DNA of 45,750 bases from Mycobacterium sp. (GTDB taxonomy: Bacteria; Actinomycetota; Actinomycetes; Mycobacteriales; Mycobacteriaceae). Location of the stretch: contig JAOPVX010000201.1 in assembly GCA_025965975.1 (NCBI GenBank), forward strand, positions 1 to 45,750, written 5' to 3'. This document shows, one piece after another, positions 22,977 to 31,534 of this stretch. Position numbers and translations under genes: made by a program. Under the pieces are notes generated by a model that made no database searches, was not told the origin of the DNA, and saw only the letters and a list, made by a program, of their open reading frames with translations. How positions within the stretch are numbered: position 1 is the stretch's first letter; every line of letters starts with the position of its first letter.

Positions 22977-23792
22977 ATGGCGCTGGACGAGGCCGACCTC
23001 GACGCTCTGGTCTCGCAGGCCGCCGAGATTCTGGACGCGGCCGCCAAGCCGTTCATCGAAGGGCACCGCGCCGAATCGGCGGTCCAGAAGAAGGGCAACG
23101 ACTTCGCCACCGAGGTCGACCTCGCCATCGAACGCCAGGTCGTCGAGGCACTGACGGCCAAGACCGGCATCGAGGTGCACGGTGAGGAATTCGGTGGCGC
23201 GGACGTCGATTCGCCGCTGGTGTGGGTGCTCGACCCGATCGACGGCACATTCAACTACGCGGCGGGCTCGCCGATGGCCGCGATCCTGCTCGGTCTGGTA
23301 CGCGACGGCGAGCCGGTAGCCGGGCTGACCTGGGTGCCGTTCACCGGGGAGCGATTCACCGGCATCGTCGGCAAGCCCTTGCGCAGCAACGGCGTCGAGC
23401 AGCCTCCGTTGCAATTCGCGAAGTTGGCCGACTCCATCGTCGGAGTCAGCACCTTCAACGTCGACTCGCGCGGCCGAGTGCCAGGTCGCTATCGACTGGC
23501 AGTGATCGAGAACCTGAGCCGGAAGTGCTCACGGATGCGGATGCATGGCGCCACGGGTATCGACCTGGCGTATGCCGCGACCGGAATCCTCGGCGGGGCA
23601 ATCAGTTTCAGCGGACATGTGTGGGACCACGCTGCTGGGGTCGCGCTGGTCCTTGCCGCAGGAGGGATCGTGACGGACCTGGCCGGCGACGATTGGACGG
23701 TCAACTCGGGCTCGGCGCTGGTCGCGGGGCCAGGCGTGCACGGCGAGATCCTCCAGATCTTGCGCTCCGTGGGCTCGCCGGAGGATTTCTGA
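22977..23792 (+). CDS. impA: Inositol monophosphatase family protein ImpA
   Basis: 271-residue magnesium/lithium-type phosphatase with the IMPase motifs [12 protein letters not shown] (metal-binding Asp residues) and [12 protein letters not shown]. The position between hisA and hisF is conserved in mycobacteria (Rv1604) and corynebacteria. The substrate may be inositol-1-phosphate. A role as histidinol phosphatase is possible from the context, as IMPase-like HisN enzymes do that reaction in actinobacteria, but mycobacterial HisN is a separate gene. The stop shares one base with the hisF ATG. Confidence 0.9.
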   Translation: MALDEADLDALVSQAAEILDAAAKPFIEGHRAESAVQKKGNDFATEVDLAIERQVVEALTAKTGIEVHGEEFGGADVDSPLVWVLDPIDGTFNYAAGSPMAAILLGLVRDGEPVAGLTWVPFTGERFTGIVGKPLRSNGVEQPPLQFAKLADSIVGVSTFNVDSRGRVPGRYRLAVIENLSRKCSRMRMHGATGIDLAYAATGILGGAISFSGHVWDHAAGVALVLAAGGIVTDLAGDDWTVNSGSALVAGPGVHGEILQILRSVGSPEDF

Positions 23793-24574
23793 TGGACCCC
23801 AACGACCTTGCGGTGCGAATCATCCCCTGCCTGGACGTCGACGACGGCCGGGTGGTCAAGGGCGTCAACTTCGAAAACCTGCGCGACGCAGGCGACCCCG
23901 TCGAACTGGCTGCGGCCTACGACGCCGAGGGCGCCGACGAGTTGACGTTCCTTGACGTCACTGCCTCGTCGTCAGGCCGGGCCACCATGCTCGACGTCGT
24001 CAAACGCACCGCCGAGCAGGTTTTCATCCCGCTCACCGTCGGGGGCGGCGTGCGGTCGGTGGCAGATGTCGACGTGCTGCTGCGGGCGGGTGCCGACAAG
24101 GTGGCCGTCAACACCGCCGCGGTCGCACGCCAGGAACTGCTGGCCGAGCTGTCCCGTCAGTTCGGGTCGCAATGCATCGTGCTTTCGGTCGACGCCCGCA
24201 CCGTCCCGCTCGGCTCCGAGCCGACGCCGTCCGGGTGGGAGGTCACCACGCACGGTGGCCGGCGCGGCACCGGGATCGACGCGATCGAATGGGCGACCCG
24301 CGGAGCCGAACTCGGCGTGGGCGAGATCCTGCTGAACTCGATGGATTACGACGGCACCAAGGCCGGCTTCGACCTGAAGATGCTGCGGGCGGTGCGCGGC
24401 GCGGTGTCCGTGCCGGTCATCGCCAGCGGCGGCGCGGGGGCGGTGGAACATTTCGCCCCTGCCGTTGTTGCAGGTGCTGACGCCGTGCTGGCCGCCAGCG
24501 TGTTCCACTTCCGGGAGCTGACGATCGGCGAGGTCAAGGCGGCGATGGCGGCAGAAGGAATCGTGGTGCGGTGA
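23792..24574 (+). CDS. hisF: Imidazole glycerol phosphate synthase, cyclase subunit HisF
   Basis: 260-residue barrel that uses ammonia from HisH to form IGP and AICAR. Catalytic Asp segments are [18 protein letters not shown] and [30 protein letters not shown] is a phosphate-binding loop. ATG 23792 shares its A with the impA stop. The TGA stop is the first base triplet of a TGATGAG junction repeat. Confidence 0.97.
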   Translation: MDPNDLAVRIIPCLDVDDGRVVKGVNFENLRDAGDPVELAAAYDAEGADELTFLDVTASSSGRATMLDVVKRTAEQVFIPLTVGGGVRSVADVDVLLRAGADKVAVNTAAVARQELLAELSRQFGSQCIVLSVDARTVPLGSEPTPSGWEVTTHGGRRGTGIDAIEWATRGAELGVGEILLNSMDYDGTKAGFDLKMLRAVRGAVSVPVIASGGAGAVEHFAPAVVAGADAVLAASVFHFRELTIGEVKAAMAAEGIVVR

Positions 24575-24666
24575 TGAGGGCTTGCACGAAGAACAGGGCG
24601 TACTGATGAGGGCTTGCACGAAGAACAGGGCGTACTGATGAGGGCTTGCGCGAAGAACAGTCGGCC
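24572..24666 (+). repeat. Three tandem 32-bp junction repeats between hisF and hisI
   Basis: Units start at 24572, 24604 and 24636, each TGATGAGGGCTTGCRCGAAG followed by AACAG; the first two are identical and the third diverges at its 3' end. The array begins on the hisF stop (TGATGA) and ends at the hisI ATG, giving the only gap of appreciable length (92 bp) in the his operon. ATG and TTG codons occur in each unit. Confidence 0.85.
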
Positions 24667-25014
24667 ATGACGCTCGATGCGGGCATTGCGTCGCGGCTGA
24701 AACGCGACGCCAACGGACTGTTCACCGCGATCGCGCAGGAGCGCGGCACCGGCCAGGTGCTGATGGTGGCGTGGATGGACGACATCGCGCTGGCCCGCAC
24801 GCTTCAGACCCGTAAGGCCACGTACTACTCGCGCTCACGGCAGGAGCACTGGGTGAAGGGCCAAACGTCGGGCCACACCCAGTACGTGCACTCGGTGCGG
24901 CTGGACTGCGACGGCGACACCGTGCTGCTCGAGGTCGACCAGGTCGGCGCGGCCTGCCACACCGGTGATCACACCTGCTTCGATGCCGACCTGCTGCTTG
25001 GGCCCGAGGCTTAA
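24667..25014 (+). CDS. hisI: Phosphoribosyl-AMP cyclohydrolase
   Basis: 115-residue zinc enzyme that opens the purine ring of PR-AMP. Seen: [36 protein letters not shown], and the metal-binding [19 protein letters not shown] 24667 ([11 protein letters not shown]) is the start; a TTG at 24646 inside the repeat is in frame but less likely. It is the last his gene here; hisE and hisG are not in the window, as in M. tuberculosis, where they lie elsewhere. Confidence 0.96.
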   Translation: MTLDAGIASRLKRDANGLFTAIAQERGTGQVLMVAWMDDIALARTLQTRKATYYSRSRQEHWVKGQTSGHTQYVHSVRLDCDGDTVLLEVDQVGAACHTGDHTCFDADLLLGPEA

Positions 25015-25023
25015 GCTCCTCGC

Positions 25024-26010
25024 GTGAAGCGGGTGGTGGCGGCTGTTTGTCTGGTACTTGGCGCGTTGGTGATCCGACGGCGCCGCGCAATGCGGGATCC
25101 TCTGGCCGCCGTTGCGGCGGATCTGCGCAGCCCGCTGCTGCCGTTCGTGCCATCGGTATCCACCGCGCGGTGGCTGCCGTTGTCTCGCGTGCAATCTCGG
25201 GTGCGCACGCCGTCGGGTCGTGGTGTCACGGTGACCAACCGTTATGTCGGCGGGCCGGCCGTCCGTGTGCTGGTCACTACGCCGTCTGACGGCCGGTCAT
25301 CACGACCGGGTGTGCTCTGGATCCATGGCGGCGGTTACATCGTCGGCTCACCACAGATGGAGGCGTTTGGAACGGGGCGACTCGCACGGGATCTCGGCGT
25401 CGTCACGGTCTCGCCGGACTACCGGCTGGCGCCCGATCATCCGTTTCCCGCCGCCCTCGACGACTGCATGGCCACGTTGCGATGGATGCGTTCGAGCGCC
25501 GATGAGTTGGGCATCGATCCGAACCGCATCGCCGTGATGGGGGCCAGTGCCGGTGGCGGCCTGTCGGCAGCGGTCGCGCAGCGCAGCTTCGACGAGGACA
25601 TCGCATTGCGGGCGCAGGTGCTGGTGTACCCGATGCTCGACGACCGCACTGTGCTCCGCGAGGACCATGACGGACGTGGCCGGTTCCTGTGGACGCCGGT
25701 ATCCAACCGGTTCGGTTGGACGTCATATCTGGGTCGCGAGCCGCGGATGTCGGACGCGCCGGAGTACGCGGCGCCGGCGCGGCGCACGGATCTGACGGGT
25801 CTGGCGCCAGCGTGGGTCGGAGTCGGCGACCTCGACTTGTTTTACGACGAGGACGTCGACTATGCCGACAAGCTGAGGGCGGGTGGGGTCCCGTGCACGC
25901 TGGTCACCGTTGCGGGGATGTATCACGGGGCAGACGCTTTCGCGCCGAAAGCGTTGTCACTGAAAGACTTTAATCCCGGCATGAGGGACCATCTGCGGAC
26001 GTATCTGTAG
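25024..26010 (+). CDS. Alpha/beta hydrolase, HSL-family esterase
   Basis: 328-residue esterase of the hormone-sensitive-lipase group. The oxyanion motif is LWIHGGGYIVGSP. The nucleophile is in GASAGGGLSAA, the acid in GVGDLDLFYDED, and the base in GMYHGADAF. A hydrophobic N-terminal segment (VVAAVCLVLGALVIRRRR) may anchor it in the membrane. The GTG start at 25024 follows hisI by 9 bp, so it may be cotranscribed, though no histidine link is evident. Its stop is only 3 bp from the stop of the convergent Gln-rich gene. Confidence 0.9.
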   Translation: MKRVVAAVCLVLGALVIRRRRAMRDPLAAVAADLRSPLLPFVPSVSTARWLPLSRVQSRVRTPSGRGVTVTNRYVGGPAVRVLVTTPSDGRSSRPGVLWIHGGGYIVGSPQMEAFGTGRLARDLGVVTVSPDYRLAPDHPFPAALDDCMATLRWMRSSADELGIDPNRIAVMGASAGGGLSAAVAQRSFDEDIALRAQVLVYPMLDDRTVLREDHDGRGRFLWTPVSNRFGWTSYLGREPRMSDAPEYAAPARRTDLTGLAPAWVGVGDLDLFYDEDVDYADKLRAGGVPCTLVTVAGMYHGADAFAPKALSLKDFNPGMRDHLRTYL

Positions 26011-26013
26011 TGG

Positions 26014-26343
26014 TTATTGCCCGGGTTGCTTGTCCGATTGGGCTATTTGCTCGTCGAGTTGGATCTGTTGCTGGGCCGCCTCGTTCTGCTGTTCGTCCTG
26101 TTGCTCGGATTCCTGCATCTGTTGCGTCGCCTGCTGCAGAGCCAGCTGGGCCTGTTCATTGTCCTGGTCCTGCTGCTGTTGCGCGATGTCGTTGGAGTCG
26201 TCCGGTCCCTGCGCTGCCGGCTCGTCGGTGGCGAATGGTGCCGCATGCGCGCGCGCCTCGATCGACGCAGGCGGGATGGCGGCGACGAACACGTCCAGCA
26301 TGAGGACCACCGCCGCAGCGTTGACTTTGACCCACCTCATCAA
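26014..26343 (-). CDS. Small secreted Gln-rich protein
   Basis: 109-residue protein. Residues 1-34 form a probable Sec signal peptide (MMRWVKVNAAAVVLMLDVFV core, AHA-A cleavage-like site). The mature part of about 75 residues is very rich in Gln, Asp and Glu, with runs such as IAQQQQDQDNEQAQLALQQA and likely coiled-coil character. I do not recognise a family. The composition explains the leucine-rich antisense reading on the plus strand. It is convergent with the esterase gene and divergent from the SDR gene. Confidence 0.65.
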   Translation of the reverse strand: MMRWVKVNAAAVVLMLDVFVAAIPPASIEARAHAAPFATDEPAAQGPDDSNDIAQQQQDQDNEQAQLALQQATQQMQESEQQDEQQNEAAQQQIQLDEQIAQSDKQPGQ

Positions 26344-26421
26344 CGCACGTTATCGCCACCCGCTGAACCATCCCCAGTGGTGTGCTCCCGACCTGCTGTG
26401 AACCGGATCCTGCAGCACACT

Positions 26422-27219
26422 ATGACGATGCCCCGCTTTGCCGACCGCGTCTGCCTTGTCACCGGTGCCAGCTCGGGAATCGGCAGGGCCACCGCGCTTC
26501 GACTCGCGCAGGAGGGCGCGGCCGTCGCGCTGGTGGCGCTCGCCGGCGACGACCTGGAGGCGGCCACAGAGGAATGTCGCGCCACCGGATCTGCCGCGCT
26601 CGCCGTGCCGACCGACGTAGCGGATTCGCGCCAGGTGGCCGCCGCGTTCGATCGCGCCGAGACCCTTGGCCCGCTCTCGGCAGTGTTCAGCAATGCGGGC
26701 ATCTCGATCGTCGGTCCCGCGGTGTCGCTGGCCGACGACGACTGGCTGCGGCAGCTGCACGTCAACCTGTCCGGCAGCTTCTACGTAGTCCGCGAGGCCG
26801 CCCGGCGGATGATTCCGCGGGGCTGCGGCGCCATCGTCACCACCGGGTCAGAGCTCGGGCTCATCGGCCAGACGGGCTATGTCGGCTACACGGCGACCAA
26901 GGGCGGCGTGCTGGCGATGACGCGTGCCCTCGCCGCGGAGCTGGCCGTGCACGGAATCCGGGTGAACAGCGTCTCCCCTGGCACCACCGAAACTGCGATG
27001 CTGATGGCCGAATTCGAGGCCGCGCCCGACCCCGCCGTGGAGCGGGCGGAGAACGAGTCGACCATCCCGCTCGGTCGCATCGGGCAACCGGGGGACATCG
27101 CGGCGGCCGTCGCGTTCCTGCTGTCGGACGAGGCCGGCTACATCACCGGCGCCAACCTGGTCGTCGACGGCGGGCGCACATCGTGTTTCACCGCAGGCAC
27201 CCTTGGCATGCCCGATTAA
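26422..27219 (+). CDS. Short-chain dehydrogenase/reductase (SDR)
   Basis: 265-residue classical SDR. The cofactor loop is CLVTGASSGIGRA, the NAG motif is FSNAGIS, and the catalytic residues are S about 143 (TTGSELG) and Y about 156 with K about 160 (GYTATKGG). GRIGQPGDIAAAVAFLLSDE and ITGANLVVDGG complete the C-terminal signature. The substrate is unknown. ATG 26422 is taken as the start; ATG 26428 is also possible. The stop TAA overlaps the stop of the convergent ABC ATPase gene within TTAA (27216-27219). Confidence 0.92.
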   Translation: MTMPRFADRVCLVTGASSGIGRATALRLAQEGAAVALVALAGDDLEAATEECRATGSAALAVPTDVADSRQVAAAFDRAETLGPLSAVFSNAGISIVGPAVSLADDDWLRQLHVNLSGSFYVVREAARRMIPRGCGAIVTTGSELGLIGQTGYVGYTATKGGVLAMTRALAAELAVHGIRVNSVSPGTTETAMLMAEFEAAPDPAVERAENESTIPLGRIGQPGDIAAAVAFLLSDEAGYITGANLVVDGGRTSCFTAGTLGMPD

Positions 27220-28013
27220 GCGTCGATGCGGGTCGCCTTGGTGCGGGCAATCCACCGTCCCTCGTCGTAGCGCACCTGGACAGGGTGCGCGAAAGCGGCC
27301 GTGACGTTGTCGGTCGTCACGGTTTGACGCGCAGGCCCTGTGGCGATCGTGCGGCCCTCGGCGATGAGCAGCGCATGCGTCGTTGTGGTCGGTAGCTCCT
27401 CGAGGTGGTGGGTGACCAGGATGGAGGCCACTTCGGGGTGGGTTTCGTCGAGTGTGTCGATGGTTTCCAGCAGCTGCTCACGCGCGGCCACATCGAGACC
27501 CGTGGTGGGTTCGTCGAGCAGCAACAGCCGAGGATCCGAAATCAATGCGCGCGCAATGAGAGTGCGGCCGCGCTCACCGTGCGACAGGGTAGGCCAGACG
27601 TTGTCCGCCTTGCGGGACAGGCCCACCGTTTCGATCATGTCGTCCGCGCGGTGGCGTTGGTCGGCCGTTGGCGCCCAGCGCATCGGGATGTCGATCGTGG
27701 CGGTGATGCCGGTGAGCACCACCTCCCGCACGGTCAACGGGTATTGCAGGCGGTGCCGCGGGTTCACGTGCCCGATCGAATGGCGCAGCCGGGCAAGGTC
27801 GACGCGACCCATCTGCTCGCCGAGGAGACGGACAGTGCCGGAGCTGGGGAAGGTCACCGCGGCGCAGAAGCTCAGCAGCGTGCTCTTGCCTGCGCCGTTG
27901 GGCCCCAGCAGGGCCCAGTGCTCGCCCTCGTGCACGGTCAGGGAGATGCCGTCGATGATCTGCTTGCCGTCGCGGCGAAACGTCACATCGGCAAGTTCCA
28001 GAACCGGCGTCAC
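27216..28013 (-). CDS. ABC-type ATP-binding protein
   Basis: 265-residue ATPase subunit. Walker A is LLGPNGAGKSTLLSFC, the signature is LSHGERGRTL (variant of LSGGQ), Walker B is LLLLDEPTTGLD, and the switch His is in VTHHLEELP. No membrane partner is adjacent. The closest layout is the soluble YlmA/ModF-like group, so transport or another ATPase role cannot be decided. The GTG start overlaps the bcp stop by four bases, so it is cotranslated with the peroxiredoxin. Confidence 0.9.
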   Translation of the reverse strand: MTPVLELADVTFRRDGKQIIDGISLTVHEGEHWALLGPNGAGKSTLLSFCAAVTFPSSGTVRLLGEQMGRVDLARLRHSIGHVNPRHRLQYPLTVREVVLTGITATIDIPMRWAPTADQRHRADDMIETVGLSRKADNVWPTLSHGERGRTLIARALISDPRLLLLDEPTTGLDVAAREQLLETIDTLDETHPEVASILVTHHLEELPTTTTHALLIAEGRTIATGPARQTVTTDNVTAAFAHPVQVRYDEGRWIARTKATRIDA

Positions 28014-28474
28014 GCCGATTGCCGCTGCCGCAGCACCTCCAGCGCCGTGTCGGCGTGACTGTCCATGCTGATCTCGCTGGCGATCACGTCGAGCACGGTG
28101 CGGTCGGCGTCGATCACGAACGTGGTCCGTTTGACGGGCATGAGCCTGCCGAGCAGGCCGCGCTTGACGCCGAATTGCGTGGCCACGGTGCCCTCGGTAT
28201 CCGACAACAGCGGGTAGTCGAACTTCTGCTGGTCGGCGAACTTCGCCTGCTTCTCAACGGCATCGGTGCTGATGCCGACACGGCTGGCGCCAACGGCGGC
28301 GAACTCCGACGCCAGGTCACGGAAGTGGCAGGCCTCCTTGGTACAGCCAGGTGACATCGCCGCGGGATAAAAGAACAGCACGATCGGGCCGTTGGCGAGC
28401 AGCTCTGTGAGGCTTCGCACAGTGCCCGTTTGGTCCGGCAATTCGAACTCGGCTACCTGGTCACCACGTTTCAT
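28010..28474 (-). CDS. bcpB: Peroxiredoxin of the Bcp/PrxQ group
   Basis: 154-residue thiol peroxidase. The peroxidatic Cys is C44 and the probable resolving Cys C49, in AMSPGCTKEACHFRD; a Ser replaces the usual Thr before the PGC. The rest follows the family: LLSDTEGTVATQFGV and TTFVIDADRTVLDV. ATG 28474 (MKRGDQVAEF) is the start, in the position of Rv1608c. It reduces hydroperoxides using thioredoxin or mycothiol-linked systems (family knowledge). It is divergent from trpE across 62 bp. Confidence 0.93.
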   Translation of the reverse strand: MKRGDQVAEFELPDQTGTVRSLTELLANGPIVLFFYPAAMSPGCTKEACHFRDLASEFAAVGASRVGISTDAVEKQAKFADQQKFDYPLLSDTEGTVATQFGVKRGLLGRLMPVKRTTFVIDADRTVLDVIASEISMDSHADTALEVLRQRQSA

Positions 28475-28478
28475 TAGT

Positions 28479-28495
28479 GTCACGCTACGCGTGAC
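28479..28495. promoter_or_regulatory. Perfect palindrome between bcpB and trpE
   Basis: GTCACGC - TAC - GCGTGAC, a 7-bp perfect inverted repeat with a 3-bp centre, lies 5 bp upstream of the bcpB start and 41 bp before trpE. It could be an operator for either gene. Confidence 0.5.
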
Positions 28496-28536
28496 TGGGA
28501 GCCGGTCCCCTCGTGCCGGTCTGGGAGGATTGTTCT

Positions 28537-30063
28537 GTGCAATCGACCGCCAACCTCGCAATCACCACGTCGCGCGAGGACTTCCGGGCGCTGGCCGCCG
28601 TGCACCGCGTGGTGCCGGTGACCCGCAAGGTGCTCGCCGACAGCGAGACCCCGCTGTCGGCGTACCGCAAGCTGGCCGCCAACCGGCCGGGGACGTTCTT
28701 GCTGGAGTCCGCAGAGAACGGCCGCTCGTGGTCGCGGTGGTCGTTCATCGGCGCTGGCGCGCCGTCCGCGTTGACGGTGCGTGACGGCGAAGCGGTGTGG
28801 CTGGGTGTCACGCCGCGGGACGCGCCGCGCGGTGGCGAACCCCTTGAGGCGCTGCGCGCGACGCTCGAGCTGCTGAAGACCGAGCCGCTGCCTGGCCTGC
28901 CACCACTCTCAAGTGGCTTGGTCGGGTTCTTCGCATACGACATGGTCCGGCGGCTGGAGCGGCTGCCGTCGCTGGCGGTTGACGACCTTGGGCTGCCGGA
29001 CATGCTCCTGCTGCTGGCCACCGACATCGCCGCCGTCGATCACCACGAGGGCACCATCACGCTGATCGCCAACGCGGTGAACTGGAATGGCACCGACGAG
29101 CGCGTTGACTGGGCGTACGACGACGCCATCGCCCGGCTGGACGTGATGACCGCCGCATTGAGCGAGCATCTGCCGTCCACGGTGGCGACGTTCAGCCGTC
29201 CCGAGCCGTTGCACCGCGGGCAGCGCACGGTGGAGGAGTACGGGGCCATCGTCGAGAAGCTCGTCGGCGACATCGAGGCCGGCGAGGCGTTCCAGGTGGT
29301 GCCGTCGCAGCGGTTCGAGATGGACACCGACGCCGACCCGCTCGACGTGTACCGAATGTTGCGGGTAACCAACCCCAGCCCGTACATGTATTTGCTGAAC
29401 GTGCCCGATGATGCTGGCGGACCGGACTTTTCGATCGTCGGCTCCAGCCCCGAGGCACTGGTGACGGTCAAAGACGGCCGGGCGACCACCCACCCGATCG
29501 CCGGCACGCGGTGGCGCGGGCAGACCGAGGAAGAGGACCTGCTGCTCGAGAAGGAGCTGGCCGCGGACGAGAAGGAGCGCGCCGAGCACCTGATGCTGGT
29601 CGACCTAGGGCGCAACGACCTGGGCCGGGTCTGCCAGCCTGGCACCGTGCGCGTCGAGGACTACAGCCACATCGAGCGCTACAGCCACGTCATGCACCTG
29701 GTCTCGACGGTGACCGGGCTGCTGGCTCCTGGCAGGACGGCGCTGGACGCCGTCACCGCATGCTTTCCTGCCGGCACGCTGTCGGGCGCGCCGAAGGTGC
29801 GGGCAATGGAGCTGATCGAGGAGGTCGAGAAGACCCGCCGCGGCCTCTACGGCGGCGTGCTGGGCTATCTGGATTTCGCGGGCAACGCCGATTTCGCGAT
29901 CGCCATCCGCACTGCGCTGATGCGTGGCGGCACGGCATACGTGCAGGCAGGCGGGGGAGTCGTGGCCGACTCCAACGGCCCATACGAGTACACCGAGGCG
30001 GCGAACAAGGCCAAGGCGGTCCTGAATGCGATCGCCGCGGCGGAAACGCTGACCGAACCGTGA
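28537..30063 (+). CDS. trpE: Anthranilate synthase component I
   Basis: 508-residue chorismate-using enzyme that makes anthranilate with TrpG. The N-terminal LLES motif ([11 protein letters not shown]) is the tryptophan feedback site. The catalytic C-terminal domain has [50 protein letters not shown] and [17 protein letters not shown] 28537 has GGGAGG at 28523-28528. No Trp-rich leader peptide is visible in the 62-bp gap before trpE. Its stop overlaps the start of the next gene (GTGA). trpG and trpD are not in the window. Confidence 0.96.
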   Translation: MQSTANLAITTSREDFRALAAVHRVVPVTRKVLADSETPLSAYRKLAANRPGTFLLESAENGRSWSRWSFIGAGAPSALTVRDGEAVWLGVTPRDAPRGGEPLEALRATLELLKTEPLPGLPPLSSGLVGFFAYDMVRRLERLPSLAVDDLGLPDMLLLLATDIAAVDHHEGTITLIANAVNWNGTDERVDWAYDDAIARLDVMTAALSEHLPSTVATFSRPEPLHRGQRTVEEYGAIVEKLVGDIEAGEAFQVVPSQRFEMDTDADPLDVYRMLRVTNPSPYMYLLNVPDDAGGPDFSIVGSSPEALVTVKDGRATTHPIAGTRWRGQTEEEDLLLEKELAADEKERAEHLMLVDLGRNDLGRVCQPGTVRVEDYSHIERYSHVMHLVSTVTGLLAPGRTALDAVTACFPAGTLSGAPKVRAMELIEEVEKTRRGLYGGVLGYLDFAGNADFAIAIRTALMRGGTAYVQAGGGVVADSNGPYEYTEAANKAKAVLNAIAAAETLTEP

Positions 30064-30641
30064 TCCGGCTGGCCCAACTGATGCTCCTGGTGTCCGCGGC
30101 GGCGCTGTGGGGGGCGTCGCGAATGGGGTGGGTCGAGGTGTCATCGTTCGACGGGCTCGGAGCGCCCAAGACCACGGTATTGACCGGGGGCTCGTGGTCG
30201 ACGGCGCTCGTACCGCTGGCGGCCATCCTGCTGGTTGCGGCCGTCGCCCCGATCGCGGTGCGCGGCTGGCGACTGGGATTGCTGGCAGTGGTCGTTGCCG
30301 GAATGAGCGCGGTCATGGCCTACATGGCGATCGGCCTGTGGGTGATCCGCGACGTCGCCGCCCGCGCCGCTCATCTGTCCGAGGTGCCCGTGGTCAACCT
30401 GGTGGGCACGCAGCGGCACTACGGCGGCGCGACCATCACGTTGGCGGCCGCGATGGGGGCGCTCGTCGGTGCGGTGCTGCTGATGCGGTCGGTTGCCAAG
30501 CCGCGGCCGGACGTCGACCGATACGAGCGCCGCAGATCGGCACCGTCGCTGGCGGACGGCGCCGGGGCGTCCGAGCGGGCGATCTGGGACGCCCTTGACG
30601 AGGGGCGAGACCTGACCGATCCGGACAACAAGGGTCGGTGA
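30060..30641 (+). CDS. Trp-biosynthesis-associated membrane protein (TIGR02234 type, Rv1610-like)
   Basis: 193-residue protein with four hydrophobic segments (about 3-20, 47-66, 75-97 and 124-142) and a charged cytoplasmic-type C-terminal tail ending NKGR. The family occurs between trpE and trpC in actinobacteria, and its function is unknown. The GTG start overlaps the trpE stop by four bases. A 71-bp gap with a Trp-Trp small ORF separates it from trpC. Confidence 0.88.
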   Translation: MIRLAQLMLLVSAAALWGASRMGWVEVSSFDGLGAPKTTVLTGGSWSTALVPLAAILLVAAVAPIAVRGWRLGLLAVVVAGMSAVMAYMAIGLWVIRDVAARAAHLSEVPVVNLVGTQRHYGGATITLAAAMGALVGAVLLMRSVAKPRPDVDRYERRRSAPSLADGAGASERAIWDALDEGRDLTDPDNKGR

Positions 30642-30644
30642 TCG

Positions 30645-30716
30645 ATGGCGCTCTGGTGGCGGTTACCCTTCGATGAAGATCAGACGCGCCTACAGGAAGG
30701 ACAACGACGGCCATGA
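30645..30716 (+). CDS. Candidate trpC leader ORF with tandem Trp codons
   Basis: A 23-codon frame starts at ATG 30645 with [16 protein letters not shown] and ends in a TGA (30714-30716) that overlaps the trpC ATG (30713) as ATGA. The two adjacent TGG codons (30654-30659) and the overlap would suit ribosome-stalling control or simple translational coupling. No strong Shine-Dalgarno sequence is visible before it, and TACCCT (30664-30669) could instead be a trpC promoter -10, in which case the ORF would not be wholly transcribed from that promoter. Confidence 0.4.
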   Translation: MALWWRLPFDEDQTRLQEGQRRP

Positions 30717-31531
30717 GTTCGGCCACTGTGCTCGACTCCATCATCGAGGGAGTCCGCGCCGACGTTGCCGCACGTGAGGCCGTCGTTCCCCTCGCCGAGA
30801 TCAAGGAGATGGCCAAGGACGCACCGCCGTCGCTTGACGTGATGACGGCGCTACGCGAGCCGGGCATCGGGGTGATCGCGGAAGTGAAGCGGGCGAGCCC
30901 GTCGCGCGGCGAGCTGGCGTCGATCTCCGATCCGGCCAAGCTGGCCCGCGCGTACGAGGACGGCGGGGCGCGCATCATCAGCGTGCTGACCGAGCAGCGT
31001 CGGTTCAACGGCTCGCTCGAGGACCTGGACGCGGTGCGTGCGGCGGTGTCAATCCCGGTGTTGCGCAAGGACTTTATCGTCCGGCCGTATCAGATCCACG
31101 AGGCTCGCGCGCACGGCGCCGACATGCTGCTGCTGATCGTCGCCGCGCTGGAGCAGTCGGTGCTGGTGTCGATGCTTGACCGCACCGAGTCGCTGGGAAT
31201 GACGGCGCTCGTCGAGGTGCACACGGAGGAGGAGGCCGACCGCGCGCTGCAGGCGGGCGCGAAAGTCATCGGTGTCAACGCGCGCGACCTCAAGACGCTT
31301 GACGTCGATCGTGATTGCTTCGCGCGTATCGCGCCGGGGTTGCCGAGCAATGTCATTCGCGTCGCGGAGTCGGGGGTACGCGGCACCGCCGATCTGCTCG
31401 CCTACGCCGGGGCAGGGGCCGACGCGGTGCTCGTCGGCGAGGGGCTGGTCACCAGTGGCGATCCCCGCGGCGCCGTAGCCGATTTGGTCACCGCAGGCAC
31501 GCATCCGTCGTGCCCCAAACCCGCGCGCTGA
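30713..31531 (+). CDS. trpC: Indole-3-glycerol phosphate synthase
   Basis: 272-residue barrel enzyme that converts CdRP to indole-3-glycerol phosphate. Catalytic segments are [16 protein letters not shown] (Lys), [14 protein letters not shown] (Lys), [21 protein letters not shown] (Glu), GVNARDLKT and [12 protein letters not shown] 30713 follows AGGAAGG at 30693-30699. It is followed by trpB after 3 bp. Confidence 0.96.
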   Translation: MSSATVLDSIIEGVRADVAAREAVVPLAEIKEMAKDAPPSLDVMTALREPGIGVIAEVKRASPSRGELASISDPAKLARAYEDGGARIISVLTEQRRFNGSLEDLDAVRAAVSIPVLRKDFIVRPYQIHEARAHGADMLLLIVAALEQSVLVSMLDRTESLGMTALVEVHTEEEADRALQAGAKVIGVNARDLKTLDVDRDCFARIAPGLPSNVIRVAESGVRGTADLLAYAGAGADAVLVGEGLVTSGDPRGAVADLVTAGTHPSCPKPAR

Positions 31532-31534
31532 CAA

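Noticed and set aside
26017-26330. Leu/Val-rich plus-strand frame that looks like a membrane protein joined to the SDR
   Set aside because: It is the antisense of the CAG-rich Gln protein; the SDR family begins at 26422.
28475-28536. Search for a Trp leader peptide before trpE
   Set aside because: No short frame with clustered Trp codons is present in this gap.
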